Counted from the first letter of the stretch, positions 1-8,574 are shown. The stretch is DNA of 64,000 nt from Bdellovibrionales bacterium RIFOXYC1_FULL_37_79 (GCA_001770015.1 MEQB01000009.1:1-64000); one strand, 5' to 3'. Notes: generated by a model from the letters alone, not told the origin. Made by a program: numbers and translations.

Positions 1-20
1 ATTTTTTTTCGATGTGTTTA

Positions 21-69
21 AAAAACAAAAGCCTCATTAAATTAGAAACTTAATAATGCTTTTGTTTTT
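21..69 (-). terminator. Intrinsic terminator after tRNA-Leu
   Basis: Positions 21-32 and 58-69 form a perfect 12-bp inverted repeat (AAAAACAAAAGC / GCTTTTGTTTTT). On the minus strand it is a stem-loop whose 3' arm ends in a T-rich run, 29 bases beyond the tRNA CCA end. It is the natural stop for the tRNA transcript. The stem is AT-rich, so efficiency is uncertain. Confidence 0.7.
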
Positions 70-97
70 AAGAAACTTTAAGAATTCTACATAATAT

Positions 98-183
98 TGG
101 TGCCCAGAACTGGGTTCGAACCAGCATGCCGTGAGGCACACGACCCTGAATCGTGCGTGTCTACCAATTTCACCATCTGGGCA
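98..183 (-). tRNA. tRNA-Leu (anticodon CAG)
   Basis: Read on the minus strand, the acceptor stem TGCCCAG pairs with CTGGGCA and is followed by an encoded CCA. The D-arm is of the leucine type. The anticodon stem CACGA/TCGTG encloses the loop TTCAGGG, giving anticodon CAG, which reads CUG leucine codons. A long variable arm and the T-arm GGTTCGAACC follow, as expected for a class II tRNA of 86 nt. It lies downstream of, and in the same direction as, the 326-1678 gene, and is followed by its own hairpin terminator. Confidence 0.95.
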
Positions 184-196
184 ATTGAATGGTGGT

Positions 197-226
197 ATTT
201 TACACCCATTATTTCTGATTTTTCCA
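197..226 (-). promoter_or_regulatory. Possible tRNA-Leu promoter
   Basis: On the minus strand a -10-like TAAAAT (197-202) lies 13 nt before the first tRNA base. An 18-nt spacer separates it from a weak -35-like TGGAAA (221-226). The position suits a stable-RNA promoter, but the -35 match is poor. Confidence 0.35.
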
Positions 227-325
227 GTATTCTTTTTAAAAACTTTAACTATTTTCCTGAAAATACCATTTTTCAAAGTGGCCAATTGGTTTCAACAAAA
301 GTCCTATTTGTTTGATAAAAAGATG

Positions 326-1678
326 TTAATTATCGTTTGATGCCAGTATTGAACTTAAGTAGTTATCGATACTTTTAATTTTATCTCTTATTTGCGTATT
401 TTCGTAGGGACTTTGATTAAATTCTGTCCACTGATAATTCTTGGTAACATAATTGGGGGTATTAACCCCTCCCACTTCATTAGTAAGATTGCTGTTTACA
501 TAACTAAGTGAGATATTTTTAAGATTAAATGGCCCATTTAATTTTCTTAAATAGAAAAAATATCCGTGGAATTCCAAAGGAATAACCACCTGGCTGGCCC
601 TTTCAAGATGCATGGGCTCCTCATAAAAAGCAATCATTTTACCGGCATTATCATAAAGAGAGGCTTGGATCAGATAGGTTCCACTCACATAAACCCGGTA
701 AGCAACATTAACGAGTAAATTACCTTGGGAAGTTAACATATCATTAACACTCCCACTAAATCGGGACTTTTTTGAATTGATAGAAAACGATTCAATCATA
801 TTGATTTTTTTGGAGACAGACTTGTCGGTTTTCGCCGTGGCCTGGATCTTGACAAAATATTTGCCTTCCGGAGTATCGCTAAATTCATATGGATTTTCAA
901 AGGTGGTTAAGTATTTAAGCGGCGAAACTTCCCGATATGCCAAGGTGGTCACCAACTCCTTATCCTCATTAAAAACCTCTGCTTTGACTTGGGCCGGAAT
1001 ACGGACATCTTTATTATATGCTTCAAAATATAATTCTATAGGATCTTCATTGGCCACGTAAGCACTTTTTTCTTTTGAAGCAACAGCATAAATATTTAAA
1101 TCAACCTCTTCATCATTATTATTATGATTGTTATTATTGCCATTGACGTTGGTACCTGACACTGAATTTTGAGAGGTGACTATGGTCTCATTATTCTTTT
1201 TTTCTAAGGGATCACTGCTTTTATTACCAAAAGGTGTTAAATTACTTGGTAAAAGTGAATTTTCCTCGTAGGTTTTCAATCCGTCCTTTAGCATCGCCTT
1301 TTCCAAATCAGAGTCAAATTTTTGGTCAATAATTGCCAGCATTTTCTCAAGATCAAAAGGCTCCTGCTTTTTTTTCTTCTTGGTATCATCTTTACTAGTT
1401 TTTTCTCTAGTTTCACTGGCCTCACTTTCATCTACTTCCTCGGATGCCTCACCGCCTTCTTCACCCTCTCCTTCCAAGGATTGATTCATGTTTTGAGACA
1501 ACTCTTCACCCGGGGATTCCCATTCAGCATGATGATTACCCATATTCGCTTCATTTTCTTCGCTGCTGCTAGCGATCTTGGTATCTTTCATTTTGGGTGA
1601 TTTAAAAGTGCTTATACCAAACGCTACCAGCGCAACTAAAAAAATCACCAGGAAACAGCGGGTATAATTATTTTTCAT
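326..1678 (-). CDS. Membrane-anchored protein with acidic linker and C-terminal beta-rich domain
   Basis: I do not recognise the family with certainty. A short N-terminal hydrophobic segment (about residues 6-24) anchors the protein. Next comes a long low-complexity region rich in Glu and Ser with a Lys run (about 35-115), then an asparagine-rich stretch (NNNNHNNN) encoded by AAT/AAC repeats. The C-terminal half (about 200-440) is beta-rich. Its GPFNLKNISL and later YVTKNYQWTEF motifs resemble the secreted beta-sandwich domains sometimes called choice-of-anchor X; that resemblance is from memory. The start chosen (ATG at 1678, after GGTG) lies inside the end of the upstream lipase-like gene, so the two are probably translationally coupled. 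Function unknown, probably periplasmic. Confidence 0.75.
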   Translation of the reverse strand: MKNNYTRCFLVIFLVALVAFGISTFKSPKMKDTKIASSSEENEANMGNHHAEWESPGEELSQNMNQSLEGEGEEGGEASEEVDESEASETREKTSKDDTKKKKKQEPFDLEKMLAIIDQKFDSDLEKAMLKDGLKTYEENSLLPSNLTPFGNKSSDPLEKKNNETIVTSQNSVSGTNVNGNNNNHNNNDEEVDLNIYAVASKEKSAYVANEDPIELYFEAYNKDVRIPAQVKAEVFNEDKELVTTLAYREVSPLKYLTTFENPYEFSDTPEGKYFVKIQATAKTDKSVSKKINMIESFSINSKKSRFSGSVNDMLTSQGNLLVNVAYRVYVSGTYLIQASLYDNAGKMIAFYEEPMHLERASQVVIPLEFHGYFFYLRKLNGPFNLKNISLSYVNSNLTNEVGGVNTPNYVTKNYQWTEFNQSPYENTQIRDKIKSIDNYLSSILASNDN

Positions 1679-2498
1679 CATAAACACCATCAATTAGATT
1701 TTTTTCCATTAACAGGTCGTAGTGACCGACAAAATCATTCCTATTATAATTTTTAAAATATATCTCATTAATTTTTTCACAATCTGAATCCTTGTAAAGC
1801 ATCGGTTCAATGAATTCGCATCCCAGGGCAGAAAAAAGTGGAATAACTCCATCACTTTGATTTCGATCATCGTGGATAAAATATTCCTCCCAAGTAAGTC
1901 CATAACTCCCCAGCATTTTTACCCGATTGCTGTTTTCATCACCTCGAAAGGTTGAAGAGATCAAATAAACTGGAACTCCTGGAGAATTAACATCGTAAGA
2001 GGGGTGATGAATTGGAGCAGTAGTCATAGAAAAAATACATTTTTTGCCAAGCACTTGGGCAATACTGCGGTCACTCGTATTGGTGCATATTCTATCCATT
2101 AAAGGAGTTCCCCGAAAGGCCCCGGCAATACTATAGACGCCAGTTACTTTTTTATATATTTTTACATACGCATGCTCTGGAAACATTTCTACATATCTTT
2201 TGCCAATACCCAAAATATGATAAACCACACTCATGCCATAACCATGGGCCTTAATAATGACTGGTTTTGATCCACATGCATTGATTTTTTCATTTAAGAT
2301 GGGAGCTAGATTCTTGGCGGCATTAATGATTTCATCCTGATAGTTCCATCTGAAGGCATTTAATTTGGTCAAGGTCTCATCACTCATTTTTTCCAATCCA
2401 TGGGCAACCACAAAAATCGAACAAAGCAGACTGGATTGGGCGTTAGCAAAACCGGTCAGAATAAAAAATATCAAAACCAACAAAATTTTATTTTTCAT
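1668..2498 (-). CDS. Secreted alpha/beta-hydrolase (lipase-like) pseudoenzyme
   Basis: A clear signal peptide (residues 1-20, cleavage after FANA) precedes a 256-residue domain that reads like a secreted triacylglycerol-lipase fold. The segment VYSIAGAFRGTPLMD matches the post-nucleophile strand of lipases. QSDGVIP (Asp216) and GHYD (His259) fit the acid and base of the triad. The nucleophile elbow, usually GHSxG, reads AHGYG (84-88), so the serine position is Gly86. Hydrolysis by the normal mechanism is therefore unlikely. The gene overlaps the downstream membrane-anchored protein by about 11 bases, which suggests the two products act together. A binding or chaperone-like role is possible but unproven. 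Confidence 0.7.
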   Translation of the reverse strand: MKNKILLVLIFFILTGFANAQSSLLCSIFVVAHGLEKMSDETLTKLNAFRWNYQDEIINAAKNLAPILNEKINACGSKPVIIKAHGYGMSVVYHILGIGKRYVEMFPEHAYVKIYKKVTGVYSIAGAFRGTPLMDRICTNTSDRSIAQVLGKKCIFSMTTAPIHHPSYDVNSPGVPVYLISSTFRGDENSNRVKMLGSYGLTWEEYFIHDDRNQSDGVIPLFSALGCEFIEPMLYKDSDCEKINEIYFKNYNRNDFVGHYDLLMEKNLIDGVYDEK

Positions 2499-2657
2499 AG
2501 AATATCCAACCTTATAGCTTATTTATCCTTTCGGACGCTTATGAATTTTATTTAACGAGTGAACCAGTCAACTACTTACCCCTTTTACTTAAGGATAAAT
2601 ATTGGTTAAAATTAAAATGAGTAGCAAATCAACCAGATCTTTTTCTCCGGAGTTAAT

Positions 2658-3263
2658 ATGAAAACAATCACCCTTATGTTCATACTTTCAACCAAGCTTT
2701 TTGCCTTTGAATTTGAATTATTTTGCCAGCATCCTGATGAGGAAATTGCCTATACCGCACACCAGATTGCTCATGCCCTAGGAATGGAAGAATGCGCCCA
2801 GGTATTGCCCGAAACAGTTTTGTCTCTCAACCTTGAGGGAACCTCCGTGGTGAATCTGATGCCGCTTACAGTATTTACCAATTTAAAGACCTTGAATTTA
2901 AACTTTAATTTGATTAAAGACATCACCCCTTTAGAAAATCTTCATCAATTAACCAATCTGGATCTTTCAGAAAATATGGATCTGGAAAACCTTTTACCGC
3001 TTGCTTCACTCACTCAAATGGAAATGCTCAACTTAAATGATAACAACATCTCTGATTTGACTCCTTTGAAAGATATGGTCAACCTGGTCAGTTTGTCTTT
3101 CTTAAGAAACACCGTAGAAGATATCTCTCCATTAAAATCTTTATTCTCTTTAATACTATTTATTCCCTACGGGAATCCCATCATTTTTGACCAATTACAC
3201 TGTCCCACCGGTACTGATATATCACCAGTGATTGACCGTTTTTGTCAGCGCCTTGCTTGGTAA
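2658..3263 (+). CDS. Secreted leucine-rich repeat protein
   Basis: A short signal sequence (residues 1-17) is followed by a domain with about five 22-residue leucine-rich repeats (roughly 55-175). Repeats such as LKTLNLNFNLIKDITPLENL and LTNLDLSENMDLENLLPLASL have the LxxLxLxxNxIxDxxPL pattern of SDS22/internalin-type LRRs, which usually mediate protein-protein contact. Cysteines flank the array (CQHPDEE near the N-terminus, HCPTG and RFCQRL at the C-terminus) and may cap it by disulfides. GGAG lies seven bases before the ATG. It is convergent with the next gene, with about 40 bases between stops. Ligand unknown. Confidence 0.85.
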   Translation: MKTITLMFILSTKLFAFEFELFCQHPDEEIAYTAHQIAHALGMEECAQVLPETVLSLNLEGTSVVNLMPLTVFTNLKTLNLNFNLIKDITPLENLHQLTNLDLSENMDLENLLPLASLTQMEMLNLNDNNISDLTPLKDMVNLVSLSFLRNTVEDISPLKSLFSLILFIPYGNPIIFDQLHCPTGTDISPVIDRFCQRLAW

Positions 3264-3304
3264 GCAAGTCACCCATTTTTGCAGCTACATAAAATTGAAA
3301 AGCA

Positions 3305-3760
3305 TTATCTATAACACCTAAACGTTAGGCCAAAAGCATTTGGAATACCTATTAAATTTCCCCTATAAAGGTTCAAATCCGTAGTAAGTCTTAAATATCC
3401 AGTATTGATGTTTTCATAGTCATTGGTCCAACTCATACGAGCAGAGATCATATTAACTTCGTCATAAATTTCAATATGTCCATTTTCTGAGTTAAAAGAA
3501 TAAAGGGCCTTTAACTTATTTTTATGCATCGAAACCTCCCCTTTACCAGATACAGGAATTACGACTGCTTCTAAAAATTTTTCTTCCTTCTCCGTATCAT
3601 AAAGTTCCTTCACGGTAGGGTATGGTTTCTGTGGATCTGGGATTGATTGCCCCAATAAGGGTGATGTATGCAATGAAACTTTGCAAATAATAGAGTCCGG
3701 GTCATTTGCAAAACCAGCCATACTCCCCAATAATAAAAATCCTAAAAATAATACCTTCAT
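3305..3760 (-). CDS. Secreted hypothetical protein
   Basis: A 151-residue protein with a typical signal peptide (MKVLFLGFLLLGSMAGFA, cleavage near residue 18). The rest is beta-strand rich and has two cysteines (CKVSL near the mature N-terminus, FRCYR at the C-terminus) that could form a disulfide joining the ends of a compact periplasmic domain. GAGGGG sits six bases before the ATG. No family is recognised. It forms a convergent pair with the LRR protein and lies downstream of another secreted orphan on the same strand, with about 230 bases between them. Confidence 0.7.
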   Translation of the reverse strand: MKVLFLGFLLLGSMAGFANDPDSIICKVSLHTSPLLGQSIPDPQKPYPTVKELYDTEKEEKFLEAVVIPVSGKGEVSMHKNKLKALYSFNSENGHIEIYDEVNMISARMSWTNDYENINTGYLRLTTDLNLYRGNLIGIPNAFGLTFRCYR

Positions 3761-3870
3761 GTCGTACCCCTCATTGTGTTCGTATCCAATTTTTTATGGA
3801 ATCACCGTTTCTTAAACTTTGGTATCGGAGACGTTATAGCATTTGGAAAAAATAATGCAACAAGCCACGT

Positions 3871-3899
3871 CGGACTTTGTAAAGATTTCTGAAAGTCCG
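3871..3899. promoter_or_regulatory. 8-bp inverted repeat in intergenic region
   Basis: CGGACTTT (3871-3878) and AAAGTCCG (3892-3899) form a perfect stem with a 13-base loop. It sits between two minus-strand genes with no flanking T run on either strand, so it is either an operator-like palindrome or an RNA hairpin rather than a typical terminator. Confidence 0.35.
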
Positions 3900-3990
3900 C
3901 CTTCTTTGGAATTTAAATTCACTGGTTTGCAAGAAACTGTGCTTTTTAATGCCCCTCTTTAGCTACTACTACACATGAGCAGTAGAAGAC

Positions 3991-4968
3991 CTACATACCT
4001 TGCACTTTGTGTGGGGCATTCTGCTGAGGATCATTGCTATCTAACTCGCTCTTGCTCTTCGCAGGCAGTCTGCCACGCGGACTTTCATCCCTTCGGCCGG
4101 TTGTCGGATTCGTACCAAAAGACTTTATACGACTATCTACCTCACAAAAACTTTGAACTGCCCGCACCTTGCTATAATCTTTCAAGCTCTCTATGTAATC
4201 ATCAATAAGTGCTCGAGTTCTTGGTACGGTGACAAGTCCCGCAATTTTGTCAAACATCTCCTTATCTTCATTCGAAAGAAGTTGCTGACTGGTTTGGTCA
4301 ACATGAACATACACTCCCGCTTTACTACTTGTACCAAGCCGAATGAATCTTGCTTTCATATTCTCATATTGATGTATGCCTATGCCTCCCTTCGTCTCAG
4401 CATAATTCTTAAGCCCCTCAACCCACTTGGCAGATTGAAATACACTCAGCACGCTATCCTCATGTGCCAACAAACCACCAGGCACATGATTATGACTAAA
4501 CATTTCTTCGCCAAAGTAATTTCCAAACTCCGCTGACCCTCCCTGTTTGCAATATTTTTCCATAAATGGGGAAAGAGATTTATTCAAGTCAAATTTCGCC
4601 AAGTGATACTCTGATTGGCGCAAGCTATATTCTTGCTGAACTTTCTCCAATGATAACGCTGTTTCATCTTCGCACACCCATGATATTGACCTCCCGGTAC
4701 AATTTTCTTTATCGTCCTTGGCCTTTTGTAAAATTCTTTCAGCCCTAGAAAACTTTATCCATGTATCATCATACTTAACCTGGAAATCATATAATTTTTT
4801 TAGATCCTTCTGGGCCTCTATCAATTTAATGAGATGTTTGCTTAAGGTTTTTTTGGCCAATGCATGTGTTTTTTCTATAGTACTGACAGGACAATCTTCA
4901 CTGGCCATAACTTGAACCATTATATTAAGAGCAAGAATTAATGAAAAAGAAAATAAATATTTACCCAC
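3991..4968 (-). CDS. Secreted coiled-coil hypothetical protein
   Basis: A 325-residue protein starting at GTG (4968), five bases after a strong AAAGGAG. A signal peptide (residues 1-23, cleavage near VMA/SEDC) is followed by a long helical region (about 25-145) with heptad-like Leu/Lys/Glu spacing and four cysteines. A mixed middle section follows, and the last 45 residues are basic and disordered (TGRRDESPRGRLPAKSK). No enzyme motif is visible and the family is not recognised. Upstream of its start is a 16-base poly-T tract on the coding strand, which could affect expression. Confidence 0.7.
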   Translation of the reverse strand: MGKYLFSFSLILALNIMVQVMASEDCPVSTIEKTHALAKKTLSKHLIKLIEAQKDLKKLYDFQVKYDDTWIKFSRAERILQKAKDDKENCTGRSISWVCEDETALSLEKVQQEYSLRQSEYHLAKFDLNKSLSPFMEKYCKQGGSAEFGNYFGEEMFSHNHVPGGLLAHEDSVLSVFQSAKWVEGLKNYAETKGGIGIHQYENMKARFIRLGTSSKAGVYVHVDQTSQQLLSNEDKEMFDKIAGLVTVPRTRALIDDYIESLKDYSKVRAVQSFCEVDSRIKSFGTNPTTGRRDESPRGRLPAKSKSELDSNDPQQNAPHKVQGM

Positions 4969-5007
4969 ATATACTCCTTTTTAAGGTGATCTCATGCTCG
5001 TTTCGGC

Positions 5008-5023
5008 AAAAAAAAAAAAAAAA
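5008..5023. repeat. Homopolymer A16 tract
   Basis: Sixteen consecutive A on the plus strand (T on the minus strand), 40-55 bases upstream of the GTG start of the 3991-4968 gene and within a divergent intergenic region. This is promoter distance for the minus-strand gene. Such tracts change length by slippage. Confidence 0.9.
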
Positions 5024-5134
5024 TGAATATGATGTCATTTCCAGTATATCACAAGTGCTTGACCATCTTTATCCGGTTTTACTCACCAAGCATCGATCAT
5101 TTTTCCTACTTTTTTGCAGCATTGAAAAAAAAGT

Positions 5135-5162
5135 CCCATCTGTGTATACTATCACAGATGGG
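5135..5162 (+). promoter_or_regulatory. Terminator-like hairpin in 5' region of receptor-like gene
   Basis: CCCATCTGTG (5135-5144) and CACAGATGGG (5153-5162) form a perfect 10-bp stem with an 8-base loop. It is followed by CAATTTTT on the plus strand and by a T8 run on the minus strand. It lies 22 bases before the ATG at 5185 and after the divergent neighbour's start, so it does not follow any gene end. It therefore looks like a leader attenuator or operator rather than a gene terminator. Confidence 0.6.
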
Positions 5163-5184
5163 CAATTTTTAAAGCAGGTTTATT

Positions 5185-5865
5185 ATGAAAGATACAATGT
5201 TTATCGGCATCGTTGGTGGTGGACATGGTGGTCTGGAACTCCTCAAACTTTTCCATAAATCGGAAAATGTAAAAATTAAATATATTGTGGACGTCAATCC
5301 CAACGCCCCGGCCTTACAAGAGGCCACCAGATTGGGAATCTACACCTCTAACGATTTAGTTGATTGCTTGAAAAATTATGAAGTAAATTATATTTTTGAG
5401 GCAACTGGCGTTCCTAAAGTAATTGAAATCATCAAAGCACATGTTCCAGAAAATAAAATTGCCTGTAGCTCCATTGCCTTAATTCTAATTAATATTCTTC
5501 ACGAAAATCAAACCAATACGGTCAGCTCCATTTTAAGCAAACTTAACAACATCGGCGACGAAATTAATTACAACTCGACTGCAGTTAAACAACTGGTCAG
5601 TGATTTTACCCGACTGGCAGGAATGATGAAAATTCTATCCTTTAATGCTGCCATAGAAGCGGTCAAGGCCGGCGATCATGGAAAAGGTTTTGGGGTGGTG
5701 GCCATGGAATTAAAAGATTCTTCCGACACCGCCAAAACCATTTCCACCACTATCGGTGATATCAACAGTAAAAACACCATCATCGTGGATGATCTGTTTC
5801 ATATTATCAATAAACTCACCAATGAATTTCAAAACACCGAACAAACTGAAAATACGCACCAATGA
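5185..5865 (+). CDS. Rossmann-fold / chemoreceptor-tip hybrid protein
   Basis: A 226-residue soluble protein in two parts. Residues 4-100 form a nucleotide-binding Rossmann fold: IGIVGGGHGG (7-16), a second strand ending IVDVNP, and a later IFEATG, as in NAD-binding domains of dehydrogenases. Residues 110-215 are helical. ILSFNAAIEAVKAGDHGKGF (150-169) followed by GVVAMEL closely matches the hairpin tip of methyl-accepting chemotaxis proteins, which contacts CheA and CheW. The flanking helices are much shorter than in ordinary receptors, and there is no membrane segment or HAMP domain. A cytoplasmic sensor of a nucleotide or metabolite feeding the chemotaxis array is a reasonable inference. 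A terminator-like hairpin precedes it and AGCAGG serves as ribosome site. Confidence 0.75.
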   Translation: MKDTMFIGIVGGGHGGLELLKLFHKSENVKIKYIVDVNPNAPALQEATRLGIYTSNDLVDCLKNYEVNYIFEATGVPKVIEIIKAHVPENKIACSSIALILINILHENQTNTVSSILSKLNNIGDEINYNSTAVKQLVSDFTRLAGMMKILSFNAAIEAVKAGDHGKGFGVVAMELKDSSDTAKTISTTIGDINSKNTIIVDDLFHIINKLTNEFQNTEQTENTHQ

Positions 5866-6011
5866 TTCTTACTTTTTCATTGATAAATACGCACTTTTTC
5901 CACCATGATAAAACAGTTTATTTCAATTGACTCAAATTCATAAGCTCATTATAGTTTCAATATCCATTAAACAGGTAGATAATAATTGATCATAATTAAA
6001 TGGAGGATGTG

Positions 6012-6683
6012 ATGAAAAAAAATTATAAAGTAAATAGCATGGTTGTCCTTATACTCATTGGGCTTATTCGTACTATTGGTTATGCCAGTGATCATGATAA
6101 AGATTATAAAACCCAGGAAGATCAATTGCCAACGCCTCTCATTATGCCCTCTGAGAGCGAAGTCAGTCTGGGAATCTCTGGTGCATGTATTTCTATTTTA
6201 AAGATTAAACCCTTCAACATCACTCATACCTGTTATCATCTGGATGGGTCAGCGGTAGATACGGTGTATTCACGAGAAACGACAGAAAAACTATTTTTAG
6301 ACGGTAAAGCTTATTATGATCAATTTTTGTCTTTTTACATGTCTGCAGGGGTTTATGACCAGACTCCTGGTAGTTTGAAGATTGATTTTCTAGAGGCGGA
6401 ATATGTACCCAATTGTCCAACCATGCCATCTTATCAATGCATAAGTCTTGATGCTTTTAGAAAATATTTATTAATATTTGGATTTAAAAATACGGTTATT
6501 GTTCATCCGGGCCAGATCGTATTTGACCAATATGTAAAAGGTCATCATACGCTGGAGCAACTCCGTAAATGGGGTGCCCAGAAAATTAGAGAGAAATTTC
6601 AAGGCAATGATTGCCATCAAAGAGTCTGTCTCACAGATCAGCAAGTGGAAGATCTGATTGAGTGGGGAAAAATATCCAATTGA
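6012..6683 (+). CDS. Secreted hypothetical protein
   Basis: The ATG at 6012 is chosen because GGAGG (6002-6006) lies five bases before it; an in-frame ATG at 6000 would place that site inside the gene. The 223-residue product has a signal peptide (about residues 1-23, ending GYA/SD) and six cysteines in the mature part (for example GACIS, HTCYH, NCPTM, QCISL, DCHQRVC), suggesting a disulfide-bonded periplasmic or exported protein. It ends with a helical segment (LTDQQVEDLIEWG). No family is recognised. The next gene on the same strand is a lipoprotein about 115 bases downstream. Confidence 0.7.
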   Translation: MKKNYKVNSMVVLILIGLIRTIGYASDHDKDYKTQEDQLPTPLIMPSESEVSLGISGACISILKIKPFNITHTCYHLDGSAVDTVYSRETTEKLFLDGKAYYDQFLSFYMSAGVYDQTPGSLKIDFLEAEYVPNCPTMPSYQCISLDAFRKYLLIFGFKNTVIVHPGQIVFDQYVKGHHTLEQLRKWGAQKIREKFQGNDCHQRVCLTDQQVEDLIEWGKISN

Positions 6684-6798
6684 TATTTTCCCGACCAAAA
6701 CGGTATTCTTTTTCATTCTCAAACAACATAAATTGCCTTACCAAAGCCATGCTTTAAATTGATATAATGATCTTCAGACATTTTGCCGATACATCCGT

Positions 6799-8529
6799 AT
6801 GAAAAGTTTGGGTTATTATTTTCTTATAATACTTTTTATGTTGATGCTTTCTGCGTGCCTCGATAATGGACGTGGGGATCGCCCTAAAATCCAAGACTAT
6901 GCCCAGGTAGACCGTTCGGGAGATGGGTATTGTAAAGATTATACAGAAATTGCTTACGAGACATGCACTGCTGAATGCGGCGAAGAATATAAGGTGGCCA
7001 CGCCTGAGGAAATTGAAGCCGAAATTGCGGCCTATATAAAAAAATATGGCGATAATGATTTGGAAAAAGAGGAAGGTCTTCGCAATAATCTCACAACCAT
7101 CGTCAATTATGCCAAAGGAATCTGTCTAAAAATTCCTTCGACCCGCCCTTCTGATCAGGTTTATATCAATCCTAAATATTGTGCTTGTGAAAAAACCAAA
7201 CCCTACATCATTAATGACTGTGCCACTTATTGTGCCACCATCAATGATCAAACCCCCACCCTCTATGTGACTACCACCGTAGGCCCCCTGATTTCTGCCA
7301 ACGACGAATTAGTGGATTTAAAGGGTTGGTGTAGCAACGACCTCACTAACTCGGTCAATAACCATGCACCTTCTTGTAACCTGTATCTTTATGACGGCCT
7401 TAATACCCAACCCTTGGAGATGGAATTCACCGGAAACTTCTCCTTTAAAACGGACTTAAGCAGCATCCAGAAAAATAAAACCTACGTGGCCACCATTGTT
7501 GAAAATCAATCCAAGGCCAAAAGTAAATCCTTTCAAATTTATGCTGTCGATCCCGATTCGCAAAATGAGGACAACTCTCCTCTAAAAATCATGCATATCT
7601 CCCAATACTCCTGCATTTATATGTATGGCGATAATGCTGCTCCCAGCACCACCAATCCCACTGACCTCTATTCAGGAAACATGACCCGCATGTATTTTTA
7701 CTATCCATCCAATACTCTCCCTGAAATTCTTTCCGGCAGTCTGCGCCGAGTTTTTTGTCATGATATAAATAGATATGGCAGACAAGACGCTAAACCCTAT
7801 CCTCGCCTTGAGTTAATCCCCAATTCTCTTTCACTATGGGACAAGTCAGACCTGCGACTCTACGATGCTGATAACAATACCAAACTGGACATCAATGAAC
7901 AGATCCAGAGACGTTTACTCAACGAGTATAATGTAAGTTCAACCATCAATATTTTTCAACCCTTTACCTATAACTCATATATTGAATCAACCACCGAATC
8001 CAACGCCTCCGAACTAAAATTCAAATCCATCTTGCAAGGATATTATATGCAACCTTGGATAGATAGCTCCAGTAAACTGGGGTATTGCCCCAAACAAGAG
8101 CAATATCACGGCAGCACGGCAGTATTTAGAATTTTAAAAGAGCTGATTGGCAATGACACCGAGGCTATTTATTTTGCTAAAAGTGATCCCAAGGCCTACA
8201 CCGACAATAATGGACTACTAGTAAATGTGGCCGGCAGTACTATTATTATTCGAGAAAATGTCTTAAAAAAGATCTGGTTTTACTACGAGAACAACCAAAA
8301 ACTCATCCCTAACGAAATTATTGCCGGTCAAAAGACCATTATGTTTTATTATCCACCTGATTTTGACAATCCACTCGTCGAAAAATCTCATCAGTCGCTG
8401 TTTACAGTTTTTAATCCCACGGAGGATGCCCAAAACACCGGTGACCCACGCCCCAATGTCCTACCTCCCAATAAAATGTTTGGTTGTGTCCCATCCCTAG
8501 GGGATGCTCCTTATCTTCAAAGTGAATAA
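6799..8529 (+). CDS. Large cysteine-containing lipoprotein
   Basis: A 576-residue protein with a lipoprotein signal: hydrophobic residues 5-19 and a lipobox LSAC with Cys20. The N-terminal part (27-140) is rich in cysteines (CKDYTEIAYETCTAEC, KYCACEKTK, DCATYCATI). The middle (about 150-250) has Ig-like beta-strand character, and the remainder is aromatic- and asparagine-rich with no recognised motif. A TATAAT at 6763-6768, about 30 bases before the ATG, is a plausible -10 element; no good ribosome site is seen. It is probably exposed on the outer membrane or in the periplasm. Function unknown. It ends convergently with the Tiki/ChaN-like gene. Confidence 0.75.
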   Translation: MKSLGYYFLIILFMLMLSACLDNGRGDRPKIQDYAQVDRSGDGYCKDYTEIAYETCTAECGEEYKVATPEEIEAEIAAYIKKYGDNDLEKEEGLRNNLTTIVNYAKGICLKIPSTRPSDQVYINPKYCACEKTKPYIINDCATYCATINDQTPTLYVTTTVGPLISANDELVDLKGWCSNDLTNSVNNHAPSCNLYLYDGLNTQPLEMEFTGNFSFKTDLSSIQKNKTYVATIVENQSKAKSKSFQIYAVDPDSQNEDNSPLKIMHISQYSCIYMYGDNAAPSTTNPTDLYSGNMTRMYFYYPSNTLPEILSGSLRRVFCHDINRYGRQDAKPYPRLELIPNSLSLWDKSDLRLYDADNNTKLDINEQIQRRLLNEYNVSSTINIFQPFTYNSYIESTTESNASELKFKSILQGYYMQPWIDSSSKLGYCPKQEQYHGSTAVFRILKELIGNDTEAIYFAKSDPKAYTDNNGLLVNVAGSTIIIRENVLKKIWFYYENNQKLIPNEIIAGQKTIMFYYPPDFDNPLVEKSHQSLFTVFNPTEDAQNTGDPRPNVLPPNKMFGCVPSLGDAPYLQSE

Positions 8530-8574
8530 TTGCTAAAGTGTATTAATACAATCTAACGCACCCACATTTTAATC

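Noticed and set aside
3975-4208. Plus-strand frame opposite the secreted coiled-coil gene
   Set aside because: It lies wholly on the reverse strand of a gene with signal peptide and strong ribosome site; no independent support.
4941-5258. A 105-codon plus-strand frame across the A16 tract and hairpin
   Set aside because: Its product is Lys-run and Trp-run low complexity, it overlaps the 5185 gene in another frame and has no ribosome site or homology.
8539-8550. TGTATTAATACA palindrome between convergent genes as a terminator
   Set aside because: The stem is AT-only apart from two pairs and no T run follows on either strand.
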